Notes: a model not told the origin generated them from the letters alone. DNA of 64,000 bases from Dromiciops gliroides (GCF_019393635.1 NC_057861.1:85243827-85307826), one strand, 5' to 3'; shown: positions 1-11,552, counted from the first letter of the stretch. A program made the numbers and translations.

Positions 1-239
1 AAAAAGCCCTAAAACATCTTTAAAGAGATTGTGAACTTTCAGAAAGGCAAGCAGGAAAGAGAATAAGCTTTTATAAAGCAACCCTAGTAGGTGCTAAGAA
101 CTTTTACGGAAAAAGTGACCAATAAGGTGGTTTTGAGGTTGTAACTAATCTCATTTCCTTTTTTAAAAAAAAATACAATTGATTTATTGTCACATCAGCT
201 AGACATTGTTTGACCAGGATTTCAGTAAAAGACAGTTTC

Positions 240-595
240 TTTTTTAATTGTAAAAGTATTTTATTGTTTTCCAGGTACATGCAGAGATAGTCCTCAACAT
301 TTGTCACTATAAGAGTTCCGGTTCCAAATCTTTCTCCCTCACCCCCCCCCCGCCCCCCCCAGACAGCAAGCAATTCAATATAGGTTATGTATGTACAATC
401 ACATCAAACATTTCTGCATTAGTCATGCTGTGAAAGAATCAGAAAAGAGAAAAACCTCAAAAAAAACCCAAAATGTAGAAAAAATATGGTTCAGTCTGCG
501 TCCAGATTCCACAGCTCCTTTCTCTTCCATCTTCTATCTTGAGTCCTTTGGAATTATCCTGCATCATTGCATTGTTGAGAAGAGTTAAGAAAAGA
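240..595 (-). repeat. Marsupial L1 3'-end fragment
   Basis: Minus-strand copy of the region that recurs in this window at 20190-20755, 22038-22480, 27150-27655, 52540-53270 and 59700-60175. Shared landmarks are the GATATAGGTTAT-like and GAATTGTC..ATCATTG-like blocks and a pyrimidine/C-rich stretch at 342-360. No coding sequence. Confidence 0.65.
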
Positions 596-599
596 TAGT

Positions 600-1110
600 T
601 TCACAGTCACTGACAAAAGTGGGGTACACAAATGGGCAATTACGAGGATTTAATACGGATTGATCTGACCTACAGTCAAAGTTAACTTAGAATGGGTGCC
701 TTGTACCTTTTTGTCAATGACTCGGACAAAGACATAGAGAGTGTACTTAATTAAAATTTGCAGGTGTTACATACCTGAAGAGAATAGTAGAGCCAAGGCC
801 AGGAAGACTTTCCCCCCTCTCACTGAAGGGCTTGAAAACACATCTACTTCTAGGAGATTCCCACTGAACTAGAAGAAAAGTTCATCCCAACTTAAGACTT
901 ATTGTGTGCCTTAAGCTGTCAGAGCAAAAGTATTGCTCAGGTCTGCCTCCTCTGGTTCTGAGGATGGCAATACTTCTGTGAATTGGTGATTTCAGCAGTG
1001 CAAGATTTCCTTCTGGATAAAAATCACAAACTCTCCATACCATAATTTCATGAGTTGCTGTGGCCAAACAGAACAAAACAGCCTCTTTGCCAATAATCAT
1101 TAGAGCTCAC
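600..1110. other. Non-repetitive sequence, nothing recognised
   Basis: No open frame of note, no splice-bordered exon and no repeat that I recognise. Confidence 0.4.
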
Positions 1111-1114
1111 ATTA

Positions 1115-1500
1115 TATGATGTCTTAATAATAATAGCTAACATTTTTAAAGCATTTCATATGCCCTGTGCTAAGGGCTTTACTGATAGGTAGGTGTTATT
1201 ATTATCCCCACTAACACATGAGGAAACTGAGGCAGACAAAAATTAAGTGACTTGCCTTACTAAGGTCATATGGGTGGTAAGTATCTTTGAACTCCTTCCT
1301 GGCTCCAGGCCTAGCACACTATTCCTCTAGCTCCCCCTATTAAGATTTGCAAAGTGATTTACTGAAATGTATTACCCCACCTTCCAAGGTAGGTATTATA
1401 AGTATTCCATTTTTTAGGTGAAGTGACTTGTCCCTGGTCATACTGTTTGTGCCAGAGGTGGTATTCTAAACCAAATCTTGGCAGCTCCATCATAAAACAT
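1115..1500 (+). repeat. CORE-SINE fragments (MIR/THER type), two adjacent
   Basis: Contains the diagnostic GAGGAAACTGAGGCA and AAGTGACTTG blocks in a decayed setting, then a second, more decayed piece from about 1345. Confidence 0.6.
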
Positions 1501-1603
1501 CATACCAGGCTATGCATATTTACTTTTTTGATCCATTGACAGACTGTCAAATCTAGCTAAACCAAACCAATAACTTTCTCCTGATCTAATCAATATACTG
1601 TAT

Positions 1604-2015
1604 CTGTTGTATGTCCGTTCTCAAAGGGATCCATGACATCTGGAGGTGATGTCATGACTTCCATTGAATTGGATTTAAGCGAGACATGACTGTGCAAAGT
1701 CACCAACCTGACTCTTTCCTCCAGGGCCATCTGGGTCCAGTGGCAAGATAATTCATTAAGATGACTGGAGATGGGGGCAGCTAGGTGGCGCAGTGGATAG
1801 AGCACCGGCCGTGGAGTCAGGAGTACCTGAGTTCAAATCCGGCCTCAGACACTTAACACTTACTAGCTGTGTGACCCTGGGCAAGTCACTTAACCCCAAT
1901 TGCCTCACTAAAAAAAAAAAAAAAAAAGATGACTGGAGATGGCCTCAGTGCAGTGGGAGATCTTGGCCTTTTAAGGCTAAGACCTTTCCCAGCTCTCAGC
2001 AATTAGTTAATTGTT
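1604..2015 (+). repeat. Repeat X copy 1, split by a SINE
   Basis: Same sequence as 11197-11357, 24265-24415 (minus) and 35299-35540. Landmarks are CCATGACATC, GAACTGGATTTAAG-like and CATCTGGGTCCAGTGGCAAG, then GAGATCTTGGCCTTTTAAG after the inserted SINE. I cannot name the family with certainty. Confidence 0.6.
1774..1927 (+). repeat. tRNA-derived marsupial SINE
   Basis: Full-length, from GGGGCAGCTAGGTGGCGCAG to a long A tail. It is flanked by the direct repeat AAGATGACTGGAGATGG, which dates the insertion after repeat X. Confidence 0.92.
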
Positions 2016-2177
2016 GCATAAATAAGTGGAGAAAAGAGAGAAAGTCAGTCAGTCTGGGAGGGGAGGGCCCTCGGGGTTTCTGGCTGAAACAGAAGAGGTT
2101 GCTATTTGTACTTGGAGTTAAGTGTATCTAGATTTGAGCAAAGCACTTGCTAAAGTATCTCAGGATATTCTTAAGGA

Positions 2178-2386
2178 AATAGACCACTAGGTGGCCAATG
2201 GACAGCGCACCCAAGCCTGGAGCCAGGAAGACCAGAGTTCAAATCCAACCTCAGACATTTACTACCTTTGTGACCTCAGGCAAGTTACTAAACTGTTTGC
2301 CTCAGTTTTCTCAACTGTATAATGGGAATAATAGTACCTAACAGGTTTCTTAGGATCAAATGAGATATTTGTGAAGTGCTGTCCGG
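2178..2386 (+). repeat. CORE-SINE (MIR/THER type)
   Basis: tRNA-like head, GAGTTCAAATCCAACCTCAG, then TTTGCCTCAGTTTTCTCAAC and GATCAAATGAGATA. Decayed. Confidence 0.65.
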
Positions 2387-2393
2387 CACATAA

Positions 2394-2600
2394 TGTTTCA
2401 GTTGTGTCTGACTCTTTGAGACCCCATTTTGGCAAAGATACTTGGCAAAGAGTGGTACAGATGTGGAAACCGAGGCAAACAGGGTTAAGTGACTTGCCTC
2501 GGGTCACACAGCTAGTGTCTGAGACTAGATTTGGATTTAGGAAGTAGGAATCTTCCTGACCCCAGTCCCAGCACTCTATCCACTGTACCACCTAGCCCCC
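2394..2600 (-). repeat. MAR1-like SINE
   Basis: Minus-strand copy with the RTE-like 3' part (GTGTCTGACTCTTTGAGACC) and the tRNA-like head at 2560-2600. Confidence 0.65.
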
Positions 2601-2603
2601 CCA

Positions 2604-3064
2604 GAAGTTCTCTGGGGTACATCAAAGAACCTCCTTGAGAAACAAAACCAAAGGATAGACACACCTAAAGAGGTAAGTGGCACCTGATCAGGACTGAGCT
2701 AGCTCTGGGACCACCACCCTTCATTCCAGTCTCCCTCACCCCTGGGGAGATACGATTAAGTGTGGCTGCTGTCTTTGTGCCAGGAGGAGGAGAGAGATGG
2801 CTTGAGAGATCCGCAGCCACCCCTCACCCAACTCCCCCAGCCACCACCAGTGCGTGATGGTCCTCCCTCAATAAGGGAACTCTGCACAGTCAGATGATCA
2901 CCCCCATCAGTCCTCTATAAAAGTATCTACCAGTCTCCTGATGGGGGAGATAGGTATCTCAGAGCCATGCCTCTGTGCTATGCCTTCTCCCCATGAGAAG
3001 TCCAAGGATTTCTCTCTTGGTTTCCCTTCCCAAGCCCCTAAATAAACTATTATCTTATTCTATT
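2604..3064 (+). mobile_element. ERV LTR, family A, copy 1 (truncated at both ends)
   Basis: Matches family A from the CCAGAAGTTCTCTGGGGTAC block to CTAAATAAACTATTATC. Promoter-like CTATAAAAG is near 2920 and a poly(A) signal near 3040. The 5' TGT end and the U5 end are missing, and it abuts copy 2 directly. No viral coding sequence is present. Confidence 0.75.
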
Positions 3065-3826
3065 TGTCATGGGGCCCAGAGTACCCCAGAAGTTCTCTGG
3101 GGTACATCAAGGAATCTTCTCCTTGAGAAACTAAACCAGAGGACAGATACTAAGCCTAGAGAGATAAGCAGAACCAGATGGGACTGAGCTAGCTTCGGGA
3201 CCTCCACCCTTCATTCTGATCTCCCTTACCCCTGGGGAGATAACTTTGGGTGTGGCTACAGCCTTTGTGAGAGAGATAGCTTGAGAGATCCATAGCCACC
3301 CCTCACCCAATTCCTCTAGCCACCACCAATGGGGGATGGTCCTCCCTCACTAAAGGAACTTTCCACAGGCAGATGGTCCACCCCCATCAATCCCTATAAA
3401 AGTACCTACCAGGGCAGCTAGGTGGCGCAGTGGATAAAGCACCGGCCCTGGAGTCAGGAGTACCTGAGTTCAAATCCGACCTCAGACACTTAACACTTAC
3501 TAGCTGTGTGACCCTGGACAAGTCACTTAACCCCAATTGCCTTACCAAAAAACAAAAACAAAACAAAACAAAACAAAAGTACCTACCAGCCTCCTGCTCA
3601 AGGAGATTGGTACCACAGAGCCATGTGCTTTGTGCCTTTCTCCCCAAGAGAAGTCCAAGGATTTCTCTTGGTTTCCCTTCCCTTCCCTTCCCTTCCCTTC
3701 CCTTCCCTTCTCTTGCCCCTAAATAAACTACTATCTTATTCTAACTGCTTTTGTGTGCAAGAGGGTGTAATTCTTTAAAGAGGAATTCCTAAGAACTCCA
3801 AACCCCTACCCTATTTCCCCACATCA
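3065..3826 (+). mobile_element. ERV LTR, family A, copy 2 (with nested SINE)
   Basis: Starts TGTCATGGGG and ends CCCCACATCA. It carries CTATAAAAG near 3394, AATAAA near 3721 and a (TTCCC)n expansion at about 3677-3712 not seen in the other copies. It is interrupted by the SINE at 3413-3575. The 4-bp flanks (TATT, TAAC) do not match. Confidence 0.8.
3413..3575 (+). repeat. tRNA-derived marsupial SINE nested in LTR
   Basis: Full-length copy with A/C-rich tail. The duplication AAAGTACCTACCAG on both sides interrupts the LTR just after its TATA-like box. Confidence 0.92.
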
Positions 3827-4107
3827 TAACATTACCTTCAACATTCAAATTACACTCCTTCGGACCTGTCTGAGGACAAAGGTCTCAGTTCCCCTTCCCT
3901 CCCCTCCGCCAAACAGATCACATGGGTCAAGTAGACCTGAGCTGGTCTCCATGAGGTCCTCTTCCATATAAGGGAAGATCGAAGAAATGTCCCTGTGTCG
4001 CCTCCCCCATTGGCTGAGAACTCAAAGAATAATTATGGAAATTAGGGTTAAAAAAATTTTTTTTAATTTAAAAAAAAAAGGAATTAGGGTTAAGAATACT
4101 GCATTTC

Positions 4108-4254
4108 AGGGCAGCTAGATGGCGCAGTGGATAGAGCACCAGCCCTGGATTCAGGAGGACCTGAGTTCAAATGTGACCTCAGACACTTAACACTTACTAG
4201 CTGTGTGACCCTGGGCAAATCACTTAATCCCAATTGCCTTACTAAAAAAAAAAA
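4108..4254 (+). repeat. tRNA-derived marsupial SINE
   Basis: Full-length, flanked by AAGAATACTGCATT direct repeats. Confidence 0.92.
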
Positions 4255-4955
4255 AGAATACTGCATTCTGGTTGGCTAGTTTTCCCATGTAGATTGTAAC
4301 CCTTAAGTAATCCAGCCAGTGATAAAAAAAGGGGAGGGTCTATTTCGAGTTAGGGACTAGGGATTCAAAAGGGGCCTGGGAGCCCTCACTCTTGGTACTT
4401 GCACTTGCTGGCTGTAGCACTTATTTGCAGGTGTCCATTCTGGTGAGAATGAGAAGGAATGAGGTTTTGACACATCGCCAATGCTGAGTTCCAGAGAATT
4501 ATTGAGCAGGGGTCGTTTTCCTCTCACTGACCATGATGCCATAAAGTTCATGCTTAATGGATATCCTTTTTTTTTGTATTTTTAATCTTTTATTTTATTT
4601 TTAATGAATATCCTTTAGAAAAAGCATTAACAATTGGAGACTAATAATCCTTAACAAATTGGTGAATTGAAGAAACTATAATTTCATCAAAGAAAATGAG
4701 GTTAACGTGACAACAGATAAAAATTTATGAGATATAGCCAAAGAAGTCTTTAGGGGGAAATTCATATCTCTAATACCCGTATCAGTAAAAGACAAATAGG
4801 GAACATACAATTAAAAAAAATAGAAAAGAAGCAAATGATTCCAAAAACCTTATCTAAACACAAAAATTAAAACACTGAAAACTAAAGAGCTTAGCAAGGT
4901 TAAAATCAAGGAGAAAAAATTAATAAACTAAGAACTAACAATAAGCAACAAATCC

Positions 4956-5104
4956 TTTTTTTTTTTTTAGTGAGGCAATTGGGGTTAAGTGACTTGCCCA
5001 AGGTCACACAGCTAGTAAGTGTTAAGTGTCTGAGGCCGGATTTGAACTCAGGTACTCCTGACTCCAGGGCTGGTGCTCTATCCACTGTGCCACCTAGCTG
5101 CCCC
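4956..5104 (-). repeat. tRNA-derived marsupial SINE
   Basis: Minus-strand full-length copy, T run first, with AACAAATCC duplicated on both sides. Confidence 0.92.
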
Positions 5105-7066
5105 AACAAATCCAATTTTTCAAAAGAAAAATGACTAGTATCAAAAACAAAGAAATATCAAATGGAGATGAAAAAGGAAAGGAGTTCTTTTGCCCAATTA
5201 CATGCCCCCCAAAATTGGTAAAGGAAATAGATGAATATTTACAAATTAATTGGATATTAATCCAGATTAATTGGAGAAGTTTTAATTTTCCATGGTGATA
5301 ACCACAAATTTAATGAGAACTGACTGATCCCCACCCACTCCCCATTCCCAGGCCAGTGAATCTCTGGCAATTCCAGGCTCTTGATTGTCTTATGGATCTC
5401 CCCCAAACAAACTATCTCCTCCCAAAGATTCCCAAGCTTACTTCCTGGACTTTAGGTTATTATGTAAAAAGATTCATTTACATTAAGTAGTTTCTGTCCC
5501 GGAGAAACTTAGTTTTCCCAAGGGCAGTCTCATAGCTCCCTCTGTTCTGTTACCCCATATAAACCCTGTCCTCAGTCCCCATATTTGAGTATTCTCTGCC
5601 CTAATTAAAGACCTTATCTCTCCTATATTGATTGTTTCATTAATTTTCATGTTAACAGCACTACTTAATTGTTGCATCCCAAACATGTAAGTGCAACCCA
5701 TTTTAAGAGAATCCTTCCCTAAATAGAAGAAACTTTTGTATTAATTATGACCTATTGTTAACCTCTTTTTGCTTGCTGTTGAGTCAGTTTTATCAGAAGC
5801 CTAGCCACTTGGAATTGCATAAGTTTGCATGCTAAAAGTTCAGGTTTTTTTTTTCCTTTTCCTTGAAAGTTCAGCCAAAGGCTTTCCTTCACACCCCACA
5901 CCCCACCCACAACCCCATTGTAGTACCTTCTCTCAAGGTCATTATCAGTATCCAGATTATGGAAATGACCAATCCTGCAATAACTGCCACCTCCCGATGT
6001 AATTTACCGTATACCATCTTTAAGCTAATTATGAGACCTAGGTGAGAGAAATTATTAATAACTGATTATTAATATCAGGGTCCAGGGGTTTTTTTCTCTT
6101 TTTCCTTTCTCATTTAAAGACTAGTCCTGGGCTGATGAGATGGTCTAACCCTCTGTGAACTTTCTCCTCTATATTGGGTCGGACCCAACCTAACTGGGAG
6201 AGCTTATTTCTGATTAAAGGGTAAAGAGAATCTAATCTAGGTGAATTCTGACCCACTGGTCAACTTAAGTGGTTTGAGTGGAGATGGATCCCTTTGTCCA
6301 GATGGCTGAAGGCAGCCGAGTCTCATCTAGCCACATTCTCAGCTGAAGGAGCTGAAGGTTTTCATGGGACACTCTAGCAAAAGACCACCCAGCATGGCAT
6401 CCCTACTTCAAAAAAGGGACTGTGCTCTCTGAACAAAATAGAATTGAAGCAACTCCAAAGAAACTCAAGGCGGGCAAATTTAGAGAATCCACCCCAAATG
6501 TTCACAAGGACTAATTATACCTTCCAAGTGATATGGGGGGAAAATGGGGTACAGGTTGGTTAGGGGTTGGGTTTAGCAAAAATCCAGGGCTCTGCAGCTT
6601 GCTCTTCTGACCAGCATCGTGTCAGGCCTATGGCCAAGCTGAACATAGGAGGCAAGCCTAGGAATGGTTTTGGGGCGACAAGGCACAAAATGGGGATGGG
6701 ATAAAAGGGACCCTTAATGTAGACACACTGCCTATCACAGAATTAGGCTTGAACTCCTTCCTGTAAAGCAGGCCACACCCTGTCCTGCAAAAAGGTCCCA
6801 CTTGACTCCTGATCTGATAAAGCCCCTTTTCCCTTTTGCTCTGGTCAGTTTTAATTTTTTTTGTTTAAGTCTGTTCCATCTAGGCTCAAGGATTCATGAC
6901 ACTGTGCCTACATGTTGCCTCTGGACTCTCTGGGCCCCTCACAACTCCGTGCATTCCAGGCCTTCTCCACTTCTCTCCCCTCCCCCTCCCTTGCGCCGTG
7001 ATTTCTTCGACCCCCGGTCAGCATGAAGCAGTTTCAGAAGAATCTTCGTCCCCTTTCCTTATATAT

Positions 7067-7080
7067 AGAGAAGTGGGGAA
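7067..7080 (+). other. Polypurine tract-like element before LTR
   Basis: AGAGAAGTGGGGAA directly precedes the TGTCATGGGG LTR start. Known role: priming site for plus-strand DNA in retroviruses. It supports copy 4 being a 3' LTR. Confidence 0.5.
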
Positions 7081-7268
7081 TGTCATGGGGCGCAGAGCAC
7101 CCCAGAAGTTCTCTGGGGCACACCAAGGAATCTTCTCCTTGAGAAACTAAACCAGAGGACAGATAACGCCTAGAGAGATAAGCTGAACCAAATCGGACTG
7201 AGCTAGCTTGGGATTCCTAAGAACCCCAACTCCTACCCCAACCCGTACCCCATTTTCCCACCATATCA
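7081..7268 (+). mobile_element. ERV LTR, family A, copy 4 (internally deleted)
   Basis: Begins TGTCATGGGGCGCAGAGCAC. After GGACTGAGCTAGCTTGG at about 7211 it jumps to the U5 end (GATTCCTAAGAACCCC), losing promoter and poly(A) signal, and ends near CCACCATATCA. Confidence 0.7.
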
Positions 7269-7269
7269 A

Positions 7270-7365
7270 TAATTCTAGATCGGGTCATTATTTCCTCTTA
7301 CTTGGACCACTGCAATAGACTTTCATCTAGTCTCTCTGCCTGGAACTATAACCCAGTCCATGCGG
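7270..7365 (+). repeat. L2-like fragment
   Basis: CTTGGACCACTGCAATAGAC is a known L2 coding-end motif. Short and decayed. Confidence 0.5.
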
Positions 7366-7526
7366 CCATTGCTACAGGAAAGGTATGCCAATCCTTGCAA
7401 CTTTCCAAACCAAAATATCCCACCTGGATCACCTCTCCCCTAGCTATTGTCCCTCCCAAGTAGAAGGCAGTAGCATTTATATCCACATCCCCCATTATTT
7501 AGCAGTGCTTGGCAGCATAGTGCTTT

Positions 7527-7572
7527 TTCTTTCTTTCATTCATTCATTCATTCATTCATTCATTTATTCACA
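7527..7572. repeat. (ATTC)n microsatellite
   Basis: Near-perfect tetranucleotide run. Confidence 0.9.
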
Positions 7573-7739
7573 TGCATGCATGCATTCATGTGGCCCACTG
7601 TCCCAGGATCCATGCAATATTCTTTCCAGTACTCCACTGCTGAGATACTTTCATCCTGGGGAGGAAGAACAGGGAGATAGCTTCTGTATCTGCAAAGACC
7701 TCATTAAGGATTGTGAGAAATCAGTGGAGTAGGTAGAGG

Positions 7740-7985
7740 AAGTGGGGTACAGGAGCCAGGAGGATTTAGCTTTAAGTCTTCCCCCTGTCACTCACCTTAG
7801 ACAAATCACTTAACCTCTCATTGCCTCGGTTTTCTCGCCTGTGAAATAGGGATAACAATACCTAGTTCCTACCTAGAAGGATGCTATAAGGTTCAAAGGA
7901 GATAATGTATACCAAGTGTTTCACAAACTTGAAAGCACCATATAATTGTGGGTAACATAAAAAGTTATTATTCTTTATTCTTGAA
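7740..7985 (+). repeat. CORE-SINE (MIR/THER type)
   Basis: Decayed copy. AAATCACTTAACCTCTCATT and GAAATAGGGATAACAATA are recognisable. Confidence 0.6.
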
Positions 7986-8579
7986 ACCTGTACCCTGAGG
8001 GTATTTCAAAGAAAGAATGAGTTTATGGGGAGAAAAGCAACCGCTTGAGACCTGAGCTGGCAAAACCAGAAGGCAGCTCTGATCCAGGTCTGTGAATATC
8101 CCTTCTGGAACCCCGCCACAAGCAATCTAGCGTTACTGGATGTGGGTTTTGAGTAGGGACACAGCACCCCCTGCCGTCCAACCTGACAAAGGGCTGGAGC
8201 ATCAGCTCTCCAATTTGGCCTGTCCATAGAGGACCTTTGGAATCAGCTAGTTTGACCTCTTCATTTTACAGAGGGGGAGACTGAGGTCCAGAGTTAGCCC
8301 TATTACCCAGGAAATAGCAGAGCTGAACTTGAAACAGGGGTCTTCGAACAAAGGCCACTGATCACTTGGGTGTATCGTGGTAGAGATTCTTTTTGATTAT
8401 GGCCTGGGTTAGGTAGCCACTGGGCCACTGAACTTCCATGATTCTACAAAGTTGGAGAGTTTGCAGAAGGGCTTCATGTTCAAGTGTGTGTGGCACTGGA
8501 CACCTTCTGACATCCCTTTTAGTTTGGGGATGCTGTACAGGGACCCATCTTCCCACTGGGGTAGTTCTGTTCCCATTTT

Positions 8580-8621
8580 GGAGGGTATAAATTGTCCAGA
8601 CTGGGACAATTTATACCCTCC
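8580..8621. other. Perfect 18-bp inverted repeat, 6-nt loop
   Basis: The left arm GGAGGGTATAAATTGTCC (8580-8597) is the exact reverse complement of the right arm at 8604-8621, with loop AGACTG. Seen directly. No known element assigned; no coding context. Confidence 0.9.
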
Positions 8622-8777
8622 TGGCTTGGGAGAAACCCTATTTTTTCCCCTAAAATTTCACAAACCTATGAGATAGGTTGCTACTATGATCCCCATTTCA
8701 CAGCTGGGAAAACTGAGGCATATAGTGGTTAAGTGACTTGTCCAGTATCACACAGCTAGAATATCTGAGATCAGATT

Positions 8778-9332
8778 TGTTATAGGGCCTAGCACCCCAG
8801 AAGTTCTCTGGGATACATCAAAGAATCTTCTTGAGAAACTAAACCAAAGGACAGACACACCTAAAGAGATCACTGGAACCAGATCTCCAACTGAGTTAGC
8901 ACCTGGACCACCACCCTTCATTCCAGTCTCCCTCACCCCTGAGGAGATATCAGATTAGGTGTGGCTGCTGCCTTTGTGGCCTGAGGAGGAGAGAGATGGC
9001 TTGAGAGATCCACAGCCATCCCTCACCCAACTTCTCCAGCCACCACCAGTGGGGGATGGTCCTCCCTCAATAAGGGAACTTTCCACAGCCAGAGGATCAC
9101 CCCCATCTGTTCTCTATAAAAGTATCTGCCTGTCTCATGCTCGAGGAAACTGGTATCTCAGAGCCACGCTCTGTGCTATGCCTTCTCCCCATGAGAAGTC
9201 CAAGGATTTCTCTCTTGGTTTCCTTTCCCCAGACCCTAAATAAACTATCTTATTCTACTGGATTTGTGTACAAGAGGGTGTAATTCTTTAAAGAGGAATT
9301 CCTAAGGTCCCCTACCCTATTTCCCCACAACA
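8778..9332 (+). mobile_element. Solo ERV LTR, family A, copy 3
   Basis: 555 bp, from TGTTATAGGG to CCCCACAACA, flanked by a 4-bp GATT duplication (8774-8777 and 9333-9336). It has CTATAAAAG near 9113 and a poly(A) signal near 9237. The 4-bp duplication suggests a class I (gamma-like) ERV. It is a solo LTR with no coding sequence. Confidence 0.85.
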
Positions 9333-9635
9333 GATTTTTTTCATAAAATAGTCAAAGCCCCTATTACTGCCAGGCCATGCTAAGAAAGGAAGAAGTAATC
9401 CTAGCTCATCTGTAAAGAGATCCACAGGCTTAGTCCAGTGAGAGATTCTAGGTAAAGGCCTGAGACTTTAGCCCTGAAGATGCAGGAGGTAAACTACTGA
9501 ACCCTTTGGCTAGAGATTAGGGATTGGCAAAAGGTATGAGCACTGTGTGTGCCTAGGCACCATGCTGAGTGAGTCCCCTGCAGAGGTGCATTGGAAACCA
9601 ATATACTTCTGTCATGAACCCTCTCACCTTTCCTT

Positions 9636-9778
9636 TCTTTTTTTTTTTAGGGGCAATGAGGGTTAAGTGACTCGCCCAGGGTCACACAGCTAGTGTCAAG
9701 TGTCTGAGGCTGGATTTGAACTCAGGTCTTCCTGAATCCAGGACCGGTGCTTTATCCACTGTACCACCTAGCTGCCCC
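9636..9778 (-). repeat. tRNA-derived marsupial SINE
   Basis: Minus-strand copy. The preceding CCTCTCACCTTT recurs right after it. Confidence 0.9.
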
Positions 9779-9790
9779 TCCTCTCACCTT

Positions 9791-9937
9791 TTTATTTTTT
9801 TTGGTGAGGCAATTGGGGTCAAGTGACTTGCCCAGGGTCACACAGCTAGTAAGTGGCAAGTGTCTGAGGTTAGATTTGAACTCAGGTCCTCCTGAATCCA
9901 GGGCCAGTGCTCTATCCACTGTGCCACCTAGCTGCCT
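9791..9937 (-). repeat. tRNA-derived marsupial SINE, second insertion at same site
   Basis: Starts in the duplicated CCTCTCACCTTT of the preceding SINE and is followed by CCTCCCACCTTTT, so the same target was hit twice. Confidence 0.9.
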
Positions 9938-9939
9938 CG

Positions 9940-10690
9940 TCCTCCCACCTTTTCTGACCAACTACTTTCTCCTCTTATTTGAGTCCACCTGCTTTCAGCT
10001 TAAGTTTTCCTTCTCAGGTCCTTCTCTCCTTTAAATCATTTAAATGAGGATAGGAGCCATTCAATTATCCCATCCCATGTAAAGTAAGGGACAAGAGGCT
10101 GTATTCTGAAACCTTCATCAGGTGAGAACACATCTTGGTTGTTCACTAGGTGTGAACAAGGCTTGGGCATCTCTGGCATTTCAATGAAGTACAATGGGAA
10201 GTCTGTTTTGGATTGGCTGAGAGACTTGATCATCCCCTTTGAGGCTTTTAAAATACTGATGAGGTAGCTTGGAATTGAGGACTTGAGTGTCTGGAAGATG
10301 AGAAAAGCCTTCAGCCAAGGCCTTGAGAAAGAATTATGTGGGAAGCCAAGGAAGAAAGCATGTCAACCTTTGCTTTGGTCTCCCCCTTCCAATTTTGGCA
10401 GGAGAAGGACCTCATGAAATTCTGAGGACCACGGAATTCAGATTTTTTTTTATCATACTCCTAGTAGTATTCCCAGTGACCAATGGCGGTGTCTATATCA
10501 GGAGACTAGGACATACTGGATGGGATAGAAAAAAGTAGATTCAAGGCTCTACGAGAAGCCCAACAGAAAGGCTACACCTAATGCAATCTAAACCAGTCCA
10601 GTAAACATATATTAAGTACCTACTATGTGCCAGGTACTGATACCTAAGGTAACTCACTAGAGGTGCAAAGTGGGATGTAAAATTTCAAAC
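9940..10690. other. Mostly unique sequence
   Basis: No exon-like frame with splice borders and no repeat recognised apart from a short decayed stretch. Confidence 0.4.
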
Positions 10691-10691
10691 A

Positions 10692-10843
10692 GGGCAGCTA
10701 GGTGGCACAGTGGATAAAGCATTGGCCCTGGATTCAAGAGGACCTGAGTTCAAATGTGACCTCAGACACTTGACACTTATTAGCTGTGTGACTCTGGGCA
10801 AGTCACTTAACCTTCATTGCCCTGCAAATAAATAAATAAATAA
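10692..10843 (+). repeat. tRNA-derived marsupial SINE
   Basis: Full-length with an (AAAT)n tail and AAATTTCAAACA / AAATGTCAAACA flanks. Confidence 0.9.
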
Positions 10844-10955
10844 AATGTCAAACACTGCCAATTGACTTCCATTGCTTGAGTATACACATTTGGTATTGTT
10901 TGGAAGAATGAATTATTGGGTAATAATTAGAGTTACATTAAAAAAGAACAACAAT

Positions 10956-11098
10956 GGGGCAGCTAGGTGGCACAGTGGATAAAGCACCAGCCTTGGATTC
11001 AGGAGGACCTGAGTTGAAATCCAGCCTCAGACACTTGACACTTACTAGCTGTGTGAGCCTGGGCAAGTCACGTAACCCTCATTGCCCTGCAAAAAAAA
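10956..11098 (+). repeat. tRNA-derived marsupial SINE
   Basis: Full-length, flanked by AAAAGAACAACAAT duplications. Confidence 0.92.
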
Positions 11099-11196
11099 AG
11101 AACAACAATAAAGCAGAATTACCCAGAGAAAACAAAACAAACAAAAAGAACAGCATACAAAGAGGGCAATTTTACTGTTACCATATGAAATTTAAT

Positions 11197-11357
11197 GTTG
11201 TTTGTCCTTTGTTCTCAAAGAGAACCATGACATCGGGGTGATGCCATGACTTGCACTGAACTGGATTTAAGGAAGGGCTGTGCAAAGTCAACCAGCCTCA
11301 CTCTTTCCTCCAGAGCCATCTGGGTCCAGTGGCAAGATAACGTCAGAGATGGCCCTG
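11197..11357 (+). repeat. Repeat X copy 2
   Basis: TTTGTCCTTTGTTCTCAAAG through CCATCTGGGTCCAGTGGCAA. Same family as at 1604. Confidence 0.65.
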
Positions 11358-11363
11358 GATGTT

Positions 11364-11495
11364 TAAGGCAATTGGGGTTAGGTGACTAGCCCAGGGTCAC
11401 ACAGCTAGTAAATAAATGTCTGAGGTCACATTTGAATTCAGGTCCTCCTGACTCCAGGGCCAGTGCTTTATCCACTGTGCCACCTAGCTGCCCCC
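11364..11495 (-). repeat. tRNA-derived marsupial SINE
   Basis: Minus-strand copy lacking most of its tail. Confidence 0.88.
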
Positions 11496-11504
11496 ATTAA
11501 ATTT

Positions 11505-11510
11505 TATATA

Positions 11511-11552
<42 letters not shown>

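Larger units (their letters stand above)
3827..7080 (+). other. Possible decayed ERV interior with inserted repeats
   Basis: Lies between LTR copies 2 and 4 of the same family. A polypurine tract (AGAGAAGTGGGGAA, 7067-7080) sits directly before copy 4, as in a provirus. There is no intact open frame and no recognisable gag, pol or env. The part at about 4640-4960 and 5105-5290 is A-rich and resembles decayed L1 coding sequence. 5340-5660 has a TATAAACC box and ATTAAAG signal and may be another LTR. Confidence 0.4.
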
